A DNA stretch of 28,146 nucleotides from a virus: IMG/VR virus record IMGVR_UViG_3300046777_001020, positions 1 through 28,146 of that record. One strand, given 5' to 3'. The position numbers and the translations under genes are program-made. Under the pieces are notes generated by a model. That model saw only the letters and a list, made by a program, of their open reading frames with translations. It had not been told where the DNA came from and ran no database searches. Of the stretch, positions 19,439 to 28,146 are shown piece after piece. The first letter of the stretch is position 1. The number at the start of each line of letters is the position of its first letter.

Positions 19439-19957
19439 TTACTCGCCCCAAGGATTGCCAAGGGCAGCGATGTCCCTAACAATATCCTCAGAGGAGCGCT
19501 TCTTTCCGGTCGAAGGAACGCCCTTCGCCGGCTTGTTTGGATCTACGAACTCCTGCTTGGGGGTCCCACCTGTCTTCATGAGTTCCTCAAACTGCTTGGC
19601 ACGCTCCTCAACGGAGAGTTCCTTAGTAGCCTCAGCAAACTGAACATAGGTTGGATATTCCTTGGCCAGGCGCTCGCGCTGCTCGGACTCCCGAGTAGCC
19701 TTAAGTTCCTGTTCCAAAGTGGCGATGCGGCGCTGCGCACGCTCAAACTCCGTGAGGCTTGCCTCCTCCATCTGGAGCTTCCAAGCCTGAACCTTATCGT
19801 ATTCAGCCTTGATGTCATCCAGCTGCTTCTTGGTAGCCGTCAGAGCCTGGTCCTTGCCAGCGAGACGCTTCTTCCAAGTGGTGATGTCGTTATCCGGGTC
19901 AGTGGCAGGCGTATCCTGCGACTCTACCTGGTCGTTCAACACGACTTCTTCCGTCAC
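19439..19957 (-). CDS. Capsid scaffolding protein, 172 aa (GTG start)
   Basis: A GTG at 19957 follows AAGGAGGTAGAAA. The protein is acidic at the N-terminus (EEVVLNDQVESQDTPATDPD), then a long charged coiled coil (about 30-100, including KKQLDDIKAEYDKVQAW and RRIATLEQELKATRES). It ends in a Pro/Gly/Lys linker and a C-terminal GKKRSSEDIVRDIAALGNPW that probably contacts capsid subunits. This composition and its place just before the major capsid gene are typical of scaffolds, which direct procapsid assembly and leave before DNA entry. Confidence 0.88.
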   Translation of the reverse strand: MTEEVVLNDQVESQDTPATDPDNDITTWKKRLAGKDQALTATKKQLDDIKAEYDKVQAWKLQMEEASLTEFERAQRRIATLEQELKATRESEQRERLAKEYPTYVQFAEATKELSVEERAKQFEELMKTGGTPKQEFVDPNKPAKGVPSTGKKRSSEDIVRDIAALGNPWGE

Positions 19958-19968
19958 TTTCTACCTCC

Positions 19969-22900
19969 TTAGTAGATGTCGAAGTAGTCCTTATCGGACT
20001 TAATCCGGTAAGGGTCTAGCTTCGGCTGATTTCCACCCGTCAAGGTATTGACGATCTGCTGACCGGCACCCAGAGCGGATGGGATTGATGTTGCTGGCCC
20101 GAGTTTCGAAACCGAGCCAAAGATGTCGCGTCCAAGGAAGTCTTCAAGGAATCGGTAATCCTTATCCTTTCCAGACATACTCATAGCGACAGCTCTTACA
20201 TATGATGGTGGCATGGCCGAGATATCCCACGGCACGCCAGGGAATAGCTGCGTAATAAGGAACGCAGCTTCGTCGTTATCTTCCATAAACTTACGGAAGC
20301 TGTAGTCAGTTTCCATTTGGTTTTCAAAGTATTCTCGTACGTGCATGTACGCCTGGTACCCAGCGCCAGGAGCCTGGTATCCAAATGGTTTCTTGAATAG
20401 GAAGTTAACCAGTTCCGGCAGGATCTTCTTGAACATATAGCTATATGGGTAGAATCCCAAGTACGGATGGTTTACTGTTCGTTCAAACAGACTGCGCTCA
20501 GGATTGAAGTAGGTGATCTTGTTTGCCTCTGTTAGGGACTTCTGGTACACATGCTCGAAGGCACGGTACAACTTCTCCTCTGCGCCATGTCGTGTTAGCA
20601 GTTCGTAGTTAGCATTAGTAATAGCCGTAGCTAGGTCTGTGCTCTTGGCTGCCTCTGATGCATTTTGTCGGATGATGCCGAATAGCCTCTCTCGCTGAGC
20701 TGGGTTTCTCTTTAGCAGTCTGACGTTGGCGCCGAACTCAGCTTGTAGCTGGGTCTTTGCGTTCTCGACAATGCGCTGAAGCGAAGTGGTTACGTCTACA
20801 ATCTCACTGCTATAGGCGTGCCCTAGAGCAAGAGACTGCGCCATGATTCCTGCGTCGTATCCTAGTTGTCCAACTGCACCGCCCATGCCAAGCTCGAGCA
20901 TAATGGTCTCAGCGGCAACGCGGCGCATAACGGCATCTTCGTAGTATGACTCAACTTTGGAGATTGACTTACTAAGGTTTTCCCTTGCAGCAACAAGTCG
21001 CTGCACCGCCTCTTCCTCGCCAGGGCCAGCGCCAAACGATGCAGCCGATGGCCTAGACTTCTTAAGGTCGTCAATATGATAGAGTGCTGCTTTTACTTCA
21101 GCAATAGACGGATCGAGTAGCGACATGTCGTAACCGGCATCTCGCATTCTATCCGCCTGCACAGTAAGGTCTATTGCTGATTCATATGGTGCGTTGATGT
21201 ATTGCATAAAGATGTCATCTGAGGTTTGGATTTCTGAGCCAACATTCATACCACCAACAGTGTTGAACTTGAACTCGTCCATAGCCTCAAGGTTTTTGTC
21301 TGGGATTCTTCGGAACCCGTACCCTGCAGGTCGTGAAGCTTCGATGTCGCTTAGTACCCGCTCAGTATTGCGAAGACGCTCGCGCATATCAACGTATCGG
21401 ACAAATAGCTCAGTCGAGTCGCTAGTGCCGTAGCTAGTAATAAGTGCATTCAGGAGTCGTGGGTCCCTTTCTGCAAGCTCTTTGTAGAAGTTCTGCGCTG
21501 AAAGATTAAGGGCAGCTCGGCTGTTAGCCTGGTCTTTTGCAACCGTTAGCCTCTCTCCCATTTGCCCTGATGTCAGCTTCCTGAGGCCATCCCTCCAGCC
21601 CTTGCTATTCCAGCTGCTGTCCAGAGCTTTCTCAAGGGCGTTGTTGCGGAACACCGTGAGGAAGCTAACGTTGTCCACGATGCTTTGTGCCTCTGGACCA
21701 ATAGTGCTAAGGTCTCGGAGTGAGTCTGCACTCACGGAAATAGTCCTGCCCTCTTTTGTCAAGACGCTAAGGACTTCCTGGTTGACGCCTCTTGCCTTGT
21801 TAAGAGTTGGAGACTCTAGCCACTCCTGGAGCCAATAGAGTGGGTTTCTCTTAAACCGGATCTCGGGATAAAGGTTGTCTGTGATTCTGGCAAGAGATGG
21901 CATGTAATACTTGAGGGCACCAGTGAACTTCTGCGTAGCGCCGACTGTCTTGAGATTGCCCTCGAAGGCAAACATGATTGCCTTAACGGCGTCGAACTCA
22001 CCAGATCCGGGGATTGCTAGGTTCTGGGCCCAGCTATCCTTGAACATCTTAAACGATCCAGGGCCGGAGTAGTCTTGGAATGCCTGGAAGAAGGCGTCCT
22101 CAATCTTGTTGCGAGCAAGGCCGCGTGCCGACACGCCGTCATCCATTGCTACCTTGACCACCTCATCCATGATCCTGTCTAGCTGCCCAGGAGTGATGCC
22201 GCCTCTTGCCATGTATGAGGCAAGTCGGTTCTTGATATTCGCTGTAACCTGCTTTGTGCCAATAGGGCTGAACAAGTTGGTGTAGAGCTCTTGCAGTTTT
22301 CCAGCCGAATACCTTGGCGCAAGATTGCCAACCTCATCCAACACCGGAGCCGTCATGTCAACAAATGGAGTAACCCGTGTTTGGTAGATGAATGCCTTAG
22401 TCCCATCGTCGATGTTTGGATTCCGCAGAAGAGCGGATGTTCGGTGGTATGGAGCCTTTGGCTGACGTACAGGCACGTATCGCCCAGATCCATCGGCACC
22501 GCTAAACATGCCAATAAGCCTGCGGTCCATTCCACTGTTCTCGATGAATGTGCGTAGTGCTCCGCGTTCTGCTGCGCTAAGGTCGGTTGCCGCAAATCCA
22601 TCATCGACGGCACGCTGAAGGTACCTAGCAATATCCCTCACATTGGATGAGTCACCAAAGATGGTTGCCATATCCTCAGATGACTTAAGAGCATGGGACT
22701 TCCAGATCTGACGTGCCTCGTCTAGGTCGTTCGCGTTCTTTAGCTCGCTAATAAGATTCTTTAGCATTCTGAATGTTCGGACGTCACGGGCCTTAAACGC
22801 CTCGCCTGACATCTTTCTAGCACTTTCAACAAGCGCGTCAACGTGCGCCTTTGTCCCCTTGTAGGTGTGCATGGCCTCCTGACCAACAACCTGCCTTACC

Positions 22901-25101
22901 TCTGCGCTGGGGCTTACACCCTTACGCGCATCCTGGCTGAGCCTGTTAATCTCTTCGAAGACGTTGATCAGACCGTTTGCAACTGGCCCAAACAGATAGC
23001 CCTTTCGCACGAGCATGAGACCACCGCCCTTAGTGTCAAGGAACCGACGTGCGATTTTCTGCATTGTATAGAATGTATGTTCGCCGTATTGAGCAATAGC
23101 TTCTGAGATCTTCTTAGGGTCCTCAGTGAGGAACATGCGCATCTGCTCGTTGACTCGAGCGATTGCCTTATTTGATGACGCGAACGAAGCCATGTCTACG
23201 GCAACCATTGCCCTTGCTGCATCCTCTAGGTTTGTCCTGGCTGCGTCAAGCTTGCCGCCTACGGCAGTTCCTGAGGCATCGTAGAACTTACCAAACAAAT
23301 CTTCAAACTGCTGGTTGACCTGGGCGTCGAAGAGCTTTTCATCTAGTCCCGCGCCAGTCCCGTCAGAGACGGCAGAGCGGATGCTGCGAGCCCTGACCTT
23401 AAACGCTTCTAGTGCTGTAGCCTTGCTTCGCATGTGCGGGATCATGTCGTAGATGAGCTTATCGATTTCATCGGCAACTAGGCGTCCAACGCCCTCTGGC
23501 CCCATGTCTCGGAGCAGCTCAACTACCTCACCGGCAACGTTCTGTGACGTGCCCATCGTGCTTAGCTTAGATGTAATAAGTTCGTTTTGGATATGAAGGG
23601 ATAGGTTGTCTACCGCTGGCTTAGTTGCAATGGCGCTGACTCGAGCCTCGCCAACAGAACTGCGCATCACGTCGATTCTCTTTACCAGCTCTGCTGTGCC
23701 CTCAGGCGTGTCTGAAATCCTAAGGGCTCGGTTTGTACCGCCCATGTCAGCTTCCTTGGCACGCTTGATCATGACGCTTGCGATCTCGTCGCTTGACAGG
23801 GCAACGTCTCCGCCCTTGCCTGCTACGCCGCGCAGATAGTCAACAGCATCATAGAACTGAGTCAGAGTCGTGTTGGCAATACTCCTAGATAGTGCAACGT
23901 CTGGTGCAGCGAGAAGGCGAGTTGCGGCAACAACAGCGATGTTAGAAGCCCCTCGCCCAAACATCTCTTCTACTGACTGCCGCATTGTTGGCGGCAGGAG
24001 AGATGCAATGGAATCCATGACCTGGTTAAACTTGTGCCCGCCAAGCTTGTACGATACTGTCTGTGTGGTTGGGATGCTGAGGGCTGCGGAGACGGCACGA
24101 AGGCCACCACCGACGGATGATTTAGCTCCTACCAGTCCGTTGTACACTCCGATTGCAAAGCCATTCGTTACGTCTTTGCCGACTTCCATTGCGTTAAGAG
24201 TTGTCTTCCTCTGCGTCTCAAGATCAGCAATGCGGTCAGCAATAACCCTGTCGCCAGGAGATGTGGCAAGTTCCGCCTTTCGTACTTCGAGCTCTTCGTC
24301 AATCTTGTTGATCTGGGCAAGGTTCCTTGCCCCAGCTGGAACCCTTGTTCCTAGGTCTAGGCCGCGTGGCTTGCTTAGCGCTGCAGTAATCTTGTCTAGT
24401 GTTGTTACTGCACCGAGCTCCGCCCTAGTCGGACCGGCCATACCGGCAACTTTGTCGGTAAGGTTAAATGCCTTCCTTGCAGCCGCTCCGCCCTTCCAGG
24501 CAACACCTGCTCCGACCACAGCTCCGACTGGCCCAGCCACAGCCGCACCGCCAAGGATGGCTCCGGCCTTGCCTGCTGTCTTGAGGAGGTTGACCTTGCC
24601 AAGCGCTAGAGGGGTGAAGTTGAGAGGGTCGAGAACGATCTGCCAGAACAGGTTCGCCGCCTCGTCGTTTGAGAATGCGCGACCAGACTTATACATATAG
24701 TCAGCAACATCGTCGATGTTTGCACCAGACGCGAGCATGTTTCGTACGTCTGCTGGAAGGCTGTTCTTATCTGTGACAGCCAAGCGGAATCGAGCAACGC
24801 CTTGCTGCAGGAGCCAGCTTGGGATGTTAAGTGCGTCAAGCGCTTTTCCGCCAAGCCATCCAACCGGTGAGTCAGCAATGAACTTAGCAACCGGCTCAAC
24901 ACCAGGTAGCTTCGTAGCAATGTTGACTCCAGCCTGCATGGTATCCTGAATAGCGACACCGAACTTCTTAGCCATTTCATCTTGAGGGGACAGTTGCTCT
25001 TTAGTCCTGCCGCCAATGTCGAGTGTGATGCCAAGATCTCGGCCACGGAGTTTCTGCTCCTCTGGAAGTCCGACCTCGTTGTCAGAATAAATAAACGGCA
25101 T
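19969..25101 (-). CDS. Giant virion-type protein, 1710 aa
   Basis: The ATG at 25101 overlaps the upstream stop (TAATG). The protein is mainly helical. There is a Gly/Ala-rich, membrane-compatible segment near residues 176-206 (AGAILGGAAVAGPVGAVVGAG), several Ala/Glu/Arg helices, and an aromatic C-terminal part (HPYLGFYPYSYMFKKILPEL, about 130 residues from the end). No peptidase, transglycosylase or polymerase motif was found by eye. Size and composition fit the internal, ejected virion proteins of short-tailed phages, or a tape-measure-like protein. Its place upstream of scaffold and capsid, rather than with tail genes, favours the internal protein idea. The function is inferred. Confidence 0.7.
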   Translation of the reverse strand: MPFIYSDNEVGLPEEQKLRGRDLGITLDIGGRTKEQLSPQDEMAKKFGVAIQDTMQAGVNIATKLPGVEPVAKFIADSPVGWLGGKALDALNIPSWLLQQGVARFRLAVTDKNSLPADVRNMLASGANIDDVADYMYKSGRAFSNDEAANLFWQIVLDPLNFTPLALGKVNLLKTAGKAGAILGGAAVAGPVGAVVGAGVAWKGGAAARKAFNLTDKVAGMAGPTRAELGAVTTLDKITAALSKPRGLDLGTRVPAGARNLAQINKIDEELEVRKAELATSPGDRVIADRIADLETQRKTTLNAMEVGKDVTNGFAIGVYNGLVGAKSSVGGGLRAVSAALSIPTTQTVSYKLGGHKFNQVMDSIASLLPPTMRQSVEEMFGRGASNIAVVAATRLLAAPDVALSRSIANTTLTQFYDAVDYLRGVAGKGGDVALSSDEIASVMIKRAKEADMGGTNRALRISDTPEGTAELVKRIDVMRSSVGEARVSAIATKPAVDNLSLHIQNELITSKLSTMGTSQNVAGEVVELLRDMGPEGVGRLVADEIDKLIYDMIPHMRSKATALEAFKVRARSIRSAVSDGTGAGLDEKLFDAQVNQQFEDLFGKFYDASGTAVGGKLDAARTNLEDAARAMVAVDMASFASSNKAIARVNEQMRMFLTEDPKKISEAIAQYGEHTFYTMQKIARRFLDTKGGGLMLVRKGYLFGPVANGLINVFEEINRLSQDARKGVSPSAEVRQVVGQEAMHTYKGTKAHVDALVESARKMSGEAFKARDVRTFRMLKNLISELKNANDLDEARQIWKSHALKSSEDMATIFGDSSNVRDIARYLQRAVDDGFAATDLSAAERGALRTFIENSGMDRRLIGMFSGADGSGRYVPVRQPKAPYHRTSALLRNPNIDDGTKAFIYQTRVTPFVDMTAPVLDEVGNLAPRYSAGKLQELYTNLFSPIGTKQVTANIKNRLASYMARGGITPGQLDRIMDEVVKVAMDDGVSARGLARNKIEDAFFQAFQDYSGPGSFKMFKDSWAQNLAIPGSGEFDAVKAIMFAFEGNLKTVGATQKFTGALKYYMPSLARITDNLYPEIRFKRNPLYWLQEWLESPTLNKARGVNQEVLSVLTKEGRTISVSADSLRDLSTIGPEAQSIVDNVSFLTVFRNNALEKALDSSWNSKGWRDGLRKLTSGQMGERLTVAKDQANSRAALNLSAQNFYKELAERDPRLLNALITSYGTSDSTELFVRYVDMRERLRNTERVLSDIEASRPAGYGFRRIPDKNLEAMDEFKFNTVGGMNVGSEIQTSDDIFMQYINAPYESAIDLTVQADRMRDAGYDMSLLDPSIAEVKAALYHIDDLKKSRPSAASFGAGPGEEEAVQRLVAARENLSKSISKVESYYEDAVMRRVAAETIMLELGMGGAVGQLGYDAGIMAQSLALGHAYSSEIVDVTTSLQRIVENAKTQLQAEFGANVRLLKRNPAQRERLFGIIRQNASEAAKSTDLATAITNANYELLTRHGAEEKLYRAFEHVYQKSLTEANKITYFNPERSLFERTVNHPYLGFYPYSYMFKKILPELVNFLFKKPFGYQAPGAGYQAYMHVREYFENQMETDYSFRKFMEDNDEAAFLITQLFPGVPWDISAMPPSYVRAVAMSMSGKDKDYRFLEDFLGRDIFGSVSKLGPATSIPSALGAGQQIVNTLTGGNQPKLDPYRIKSDKDYFDIY

Positions 25102-27908
25102 TAGACCCCCTGGCCAGGCTTAAATGGACTGCCCGGCTTAATCTTTGGCTGTGTGCCAGTGCTAAACTTAGGCTTTGTATAGTCTGGCAGAGTGCCACTT
25201 GGGTTAATCTTTGGGGTAGACCCGACGGTCTCTGGCTTCATGCCAGGCCGATTGCGGAATGCATCGTTAAGGAAGCTGCTACCTGGTGTTGTTCCAGGCA
25301 CAAGACCAGGAATCATATTCTTGTACTTGTCTTCTTGCTGCTTTTCCCACGGGCTCTTGCCACGTTCTCCTGGCGGTCGAGTGTCCTGAGATGCGCCAGG
25401 CATTTCTGGCATCTTATAGAACGGATTTAGGTTGCGCCACTGCTGTGCATAGTCAGTATTCTCAGCAGCTGGGCTAATGGATACTCGCTTAACCTCTGGG
25501 AATCTACTGTCCATGAACGTCTTCCACACAGGGTTCGATTGAATCTTTCCAGCTACAGTTGTATAAGCAAGGTTGTTTGCAATGCCGTTGCCTTGCAGGG
25601 CGGCGTCAATAAGGTCCTTGCTGTCAAACACAGCATCGGCACCACGACGCGTTCTTGCTAGCTCGAGAGCAGCTGACGATAGCGCAGCTGGGTCTTTGAT
25701 GAGCCCTGCCACCCACTTGTCAATATCTGCATTCGAGTTGAGCAAACCAGTGAACTGGAACTCTTTCTCGTTGAAGCTTGGGAACGCTCTTGGGCCATTA
25801 GGCTGATCTGCATTAAGTGGCAGGTTCTTTGGGTAGTAAGGGCTCGATGGGTTGGCCATGTTTTCCCAGATCTCTTTGTTCCCAGACATAGACCCTATAA
25901 AGGAAACAAATGCGTCAGCGGTCCCATCCTTTGGTGGATTGTTGAAGTTAGTAAAATCAAACTCTGCACCAAAGGCTGACCGAGCATACGTCTCAAACTC
26001 GCTGATGGTAAACTTGACAGACATAGGTGAAGATCCGCCACTGCCATCCTTCATGGTGCCAGTGATGATTACGAATCCATCAGCTTGCTGCCCTGGCATA
26101 TTGCTGTAGTTGCCAGGAAGGCGGTACAGCTGCACCTGGTACCCATTGGTCATACCAAGATCCATGTCATCGTAGTTACCATTGTTATTCTGTTTAATGG
26201 TAACTGGCTTTACGTAGACAATAGAGTCTACACCGTTTACGGTGATCTTGGCAGGTAGAAGCTCTCTGTCTCCGGCCTGCTTGTCACCCCACTCAGATAC
26301 CTTCGTATACCCACGATCATCAACGATCATGATTGATCCGTGCTTAAGAGCCTCACGGTTATACGCAGCCTCAACGAAAGCGTATGCAAGGGAAGCTGGG
26401 TGGATATTGCTTCCAGGGATATCCTCTGTGCTCATGGCATTCATCATGATTTTAAGCTGATCTTCTAGCTCAACGTTGTTCATATCGCCAGTTGAGAAGA
26501 ATGCTCCAAACTCATCTGCTGTAATAATGTCGTCGTTGTTTGTGTCTGCCTGGACAAGGGTGCTATCACCAAGGTAACTCGTTCTAAGCTGGCCTTGAGA
26601 TAGGTCATTGATCCATGGATAGGTCTCGGTACCACGGTCCCCAACAAGGGCACCCAATCCCTTTAGGGATGCCAGCACTGCTTCTGGGTGGCCGCCACGG
26701 ACCGTGGTTTGTCCTGTTTGCTCGTCCACGCTGAATGACGTGCCCGCAGTTCCAAGGTTGGTTTTCATTTGAGACATAACCGAAGATGCATTACCAGAGG
26801 TAAACTCGATACCGCTATCGGATAGGAAAGTAAGTCCATTGCCGCGAATACGGTTAGCAAGAACAGTAAGTTGGTTGCTCATAGTCTTCCCTGCTGCAGC
26901 GAAACCGTCGTCAAGTAGCTGAGAAACTTTTCCGTTTGCTTCTACGACTGCCTCAGCAAAGAGCTCATCTAGATTTCCACCTCCGACGCTATTCATAAGG
27001 TCGCCATAAAGCTGTCCACCAGCACCTTGCCCCTTAAGGGCGGCAAGCTTCTGCATAAACTCATAGTATGGTGCAGTGCTATTGCCATCTACTTGGTTCC
27101 AGATCTGGCCCATCTCGTCCTTGAACGGACCATCGTAAGCTTCGATCATTGCCTTTGCTGCAGCGTCGACATCGGACATTGCTCCCATAATGGCTTTCTC
27201 GTAGTCCTGACCGGCCTTCTTCTCGTCTTGCTCCTTGGCAACCTTATTGATCTCAGATTGGATCTTTAGAATATTTCGGTAGGCCTCGCTGTCCTTTGTA
27301 AAGCCAGCGTTCAGCGCCGCTTGAAGCTGCCCTCCAAGCCACTTGCCATACGACGCGTAGGTGATGTCTCCGTTATTCAAGGCGGTTTCTTTGCCGTCAC
27401 GGTCTACGTTGAACCCGGCTACGAACACTGCTCCCTTAAGCTTATCGGCCTGGGTGATATCCCCGTTGGCTTCTAGCTCAGCGATTGCGCTAGTGGACCA
27501 GTCCCTGACGTCGGTTAGTGTAACCTCGTCAATGCCACGATTCTCGAAACCATCCCCAAGCAGGCCGAAGTCCACTTTTGTTCCGTTGTTCATGGAGTCG
27601 ATTACCAAGTTTTGCACATCAGTCTTGTACTGCTGCTCAAACGATGACAGCTGAGATCGGAGCGTCTCGTACTCAGTTGATCCAGGCGGGAAGCCTGCAA
27701 GCATAGACTGGTAATAGCTAAGCACAAACTTACCGTCAACGTTCTGACCGTTGAACTGAGCATTGTACTGCCCGGCCTTCATGTTGGTCTGATACGCCGT
27801 CAAGATGTTCTGAAGCTCAGTCTGCATCTGCTCCTTGAGCAGCTGGTAGACAAGCATTGATAGGTTCTGTGTTGTTCCTGACCGTCCGAAGCTACCGCGT
27901 CGTGCCAT
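25101..27908 (-). CDS. Large virion-type protein with an EF-hand-like loop, 935 aa
   Basis: The ATG at 27908 follows AAGGAGAATAAGAG. The N-terminal third is helical and Gln/Asn-rich (SMLVYQLLKEQMQTELQNILTAY). Residues 455-466 (DTNNDDIITADE) match the 12-residue EF-hand calcium loop: D1, N3, D5, I8 and E12. A strand-rich middle follows (ITVNGVDSIVYVKPVTI). The last 130 residues are Pro/Gly/Lys-rich and disordered (GTTPGSSF, KPGSPFKPGQGV). No enzyme is recognised. The position between the edge fragment and the 1710-aa gene suggests both are packaged in or attached to the particle. Confidence 0.7.
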   Translation of the reverse strand: MARRGSFGRSGTTQNLSMLVYQLLKEQMQTELQNILTAYQTNMKAGQYNAQFNGQNVDGKFVLSYYQSMLAGFPPGSTEYETLRSQLSSFEQQYKTDVQNLVIDSMNNGTKVDFGLLGDGFENRGIDEVTLTDVRDWSTSAIAELEANGDITQADKLKGAVFVAGFNVDRDGKETALNNGDITYASYGKWLGGQLQAALNAGFTKDSEAYRNILKIQSEINKVAKEQDEKKAGQDYEKAIMGAMSDVDAAAKAMIEAYDGPFKDEMGQIWNQVDGNSTAPYYEFMQKLAALKGQGAGGQLYGDLMNSVGGGNLDELFAEAVVEANGKVSQLLDDGFAAAGKTMSNQLTVLANRIRGNGLTFLSDSGIEFTSGNASSVMSQMKTNLGTAGTSFSVDEQTGQTTVRGGHPEAVLASLKGLGALVGDRGTETYPWINDLSQGQLRTSYLGDSTLVQADTNNDDIITADEFGAFFSTGDMNNVELEDQLKIMMNAMSTEDIPGSNIHPASLAYAFVEAAYNREALKHGSIMIVDDRGYTKVSEWGDKQAGDRELLPAKITVNGVDSIVYVKPVTIKQNNNGNYDDMDLGMTNGYQVQLYRLPGNYSNMPGQQADGFVIITGTMKDGSGGSSPMSVKFTISEFETYARSAFGAEFDFTNFNNPPKDGTADAFVSFIGSMSGNKEIWENMANPSSPYYPKNLPLNADQPNGPRAFPSFNEKEFQFTGLLNSNADIDKWVAGLIKDPAALSSAALELARTRRGADAVFDSKDLIDAALQGNGIANNLAYTTVAGKIQSNPVWKTFMDSRFPEVKRVSISPAAENTDYAQQWRNLNPFYKMPEMPGASQDTRPPGERGKSPWEKQQEDKYKNMIPGLVPGTTPGSSFLNDAFRNRPGMKPETVGSTPKINPSGTLPDYTKPKFSTGTQPKIKPGSPFKPGQGV

Positions 27909-27911
27909 CTC

Positions 27912-28146
27912 TTATTCTCCTTGCTGTGGCACGCCGCCTTGCGCGGCCTGCAACATTGCCATTAGATCAGCTCCACCACCCTGCGCGTTCTGTGGCAGGG
28001 ACTCTTCTGGCGGCATAGCCTGCTCGCTAGGCGAGTTCAGCATTGGCATACCACCAGCCGGAGGGTTCATGCTGGCCATAGCTTCCATAGCGCTGGCCTG
28101 TTGCTGCTCAGATAGCTGCTGAGCCCCGGCAGGAGCCTGCTGCTGC
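27912..28146 (-). CDS. C-terminal fragment of an upstream protein (5' part outside or at the left end)
   Basis: The frame is open to the right edge and ends at TAA 27912-27914, leaving 77 residues. It is rich in Gln, Met, Ala and Pro (QQASAMEAMASMNPP, GGMPMLNSPSEQAMPPEE, DLMAMLQAAQGG). Such tails are frequent at the C-terminus of phage portal proteins, which would fit its place at the head of the structural genes. Alternatively, if the molecule is circular, this fragment joins in phase to the frame at 1-584 to give one 272-residue protein of similar composition. The two readings cannot be separated from this sequence. Confidence 0.7.
   Translation of the reverse strand, partial: QQQAPAGAQQLSEQQQASAMEAMASMNPPAGGMPMLNSPSEQAMPPEESLPQNAQGGGADLMAMLQAAQGGVPQQGE

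Noticed and set aside
23870-24700. A 276-codon plus-strand frame inside the 1710-aa gene
   Set aside because: It is Arg/Ser/Pro/Ala-rich antisense shadow of the giant virion gene, with no ribosome site or domain.

Overview
The window carries the genome, or most of it, of a tailed double-stranded DNA bacteriophage. It has an N4-gp56-type major capsid protein, a scaffold, a head-tail adaptor, a distal tail protein and a large tail protein. It also has a DnaB helicase, an ERF annealing protein with a Cas4-like nuclease, and a lysis set. No integrase, repressor, tRNA, CRISPR array or insertion sequence was seen. A Gram-positive and perhaps actinobacterial host is suggested by the tail protein's resemblance to the ReqiPepy6 Gp37-like family, by the C39-like lysin and by strong AGGAGG ribosome sites. 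That is an inference.

Layout. Bases 1-584 (minus) are the start of a leftward gene cut by the window edge. Bases 585-918 are a gene-free divergent control region with repeated TAGAGGGTA half-sites and a run of hairpins. Bases 919-6656 (plus) hold about sixteen small early genes of mostly unknown function, including tiny zinc-ribbon and one-helix membrane proteins and a tandem pair of paralogues. Their leaders carry a repeated stem-loop plus CGTAGAA element whose stems covary. A strong terminator at 6664-6707 separates them from the convergent minus-strand genes. Bases 6742-12387 (minus) are the replication and recombination block: Cas4-like nuclease, ERF, SSB-like protein, resolvase-like nuclease, DUF1599-like protein, RlpA-like secreted protein, DnaB and small zinc proteins. 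A consensus promoter overlapping a terminator (12401-12464) separates this block from the late genes. Bases 12468-28146 (minus) are the late block, read from high to low coordinates: a C-terminal fragment at the edge, two giant virion-type proteins (935 and 1710 aa), scaffold, capsid, adaptor, distal tail protein, tail protein, holin-like protein, HTH-exonuclease, HAD phosphatase-like protein and C39-like lysin.

The minus-strand genes are tightly packed, many with ATGA, TGATG or TAATG stop-start overlaps, so translation is probably coupled. The early plus genes are more widely spaced and have structured leaders, which points to individual post-transcriptional control.

No terminase, intact portal, DNA polymerase or clear tape-measure protein is present. 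The two cut ends join in frame as one 272-residue Ala/Pro/Gln/Met-rich protein. The sequence may therefore be a circular molecule opened inside that gene, or this may be a coincidence and the missing genes lie outside. The most unusual feature is the family of covarying leader hairpins in the early region.
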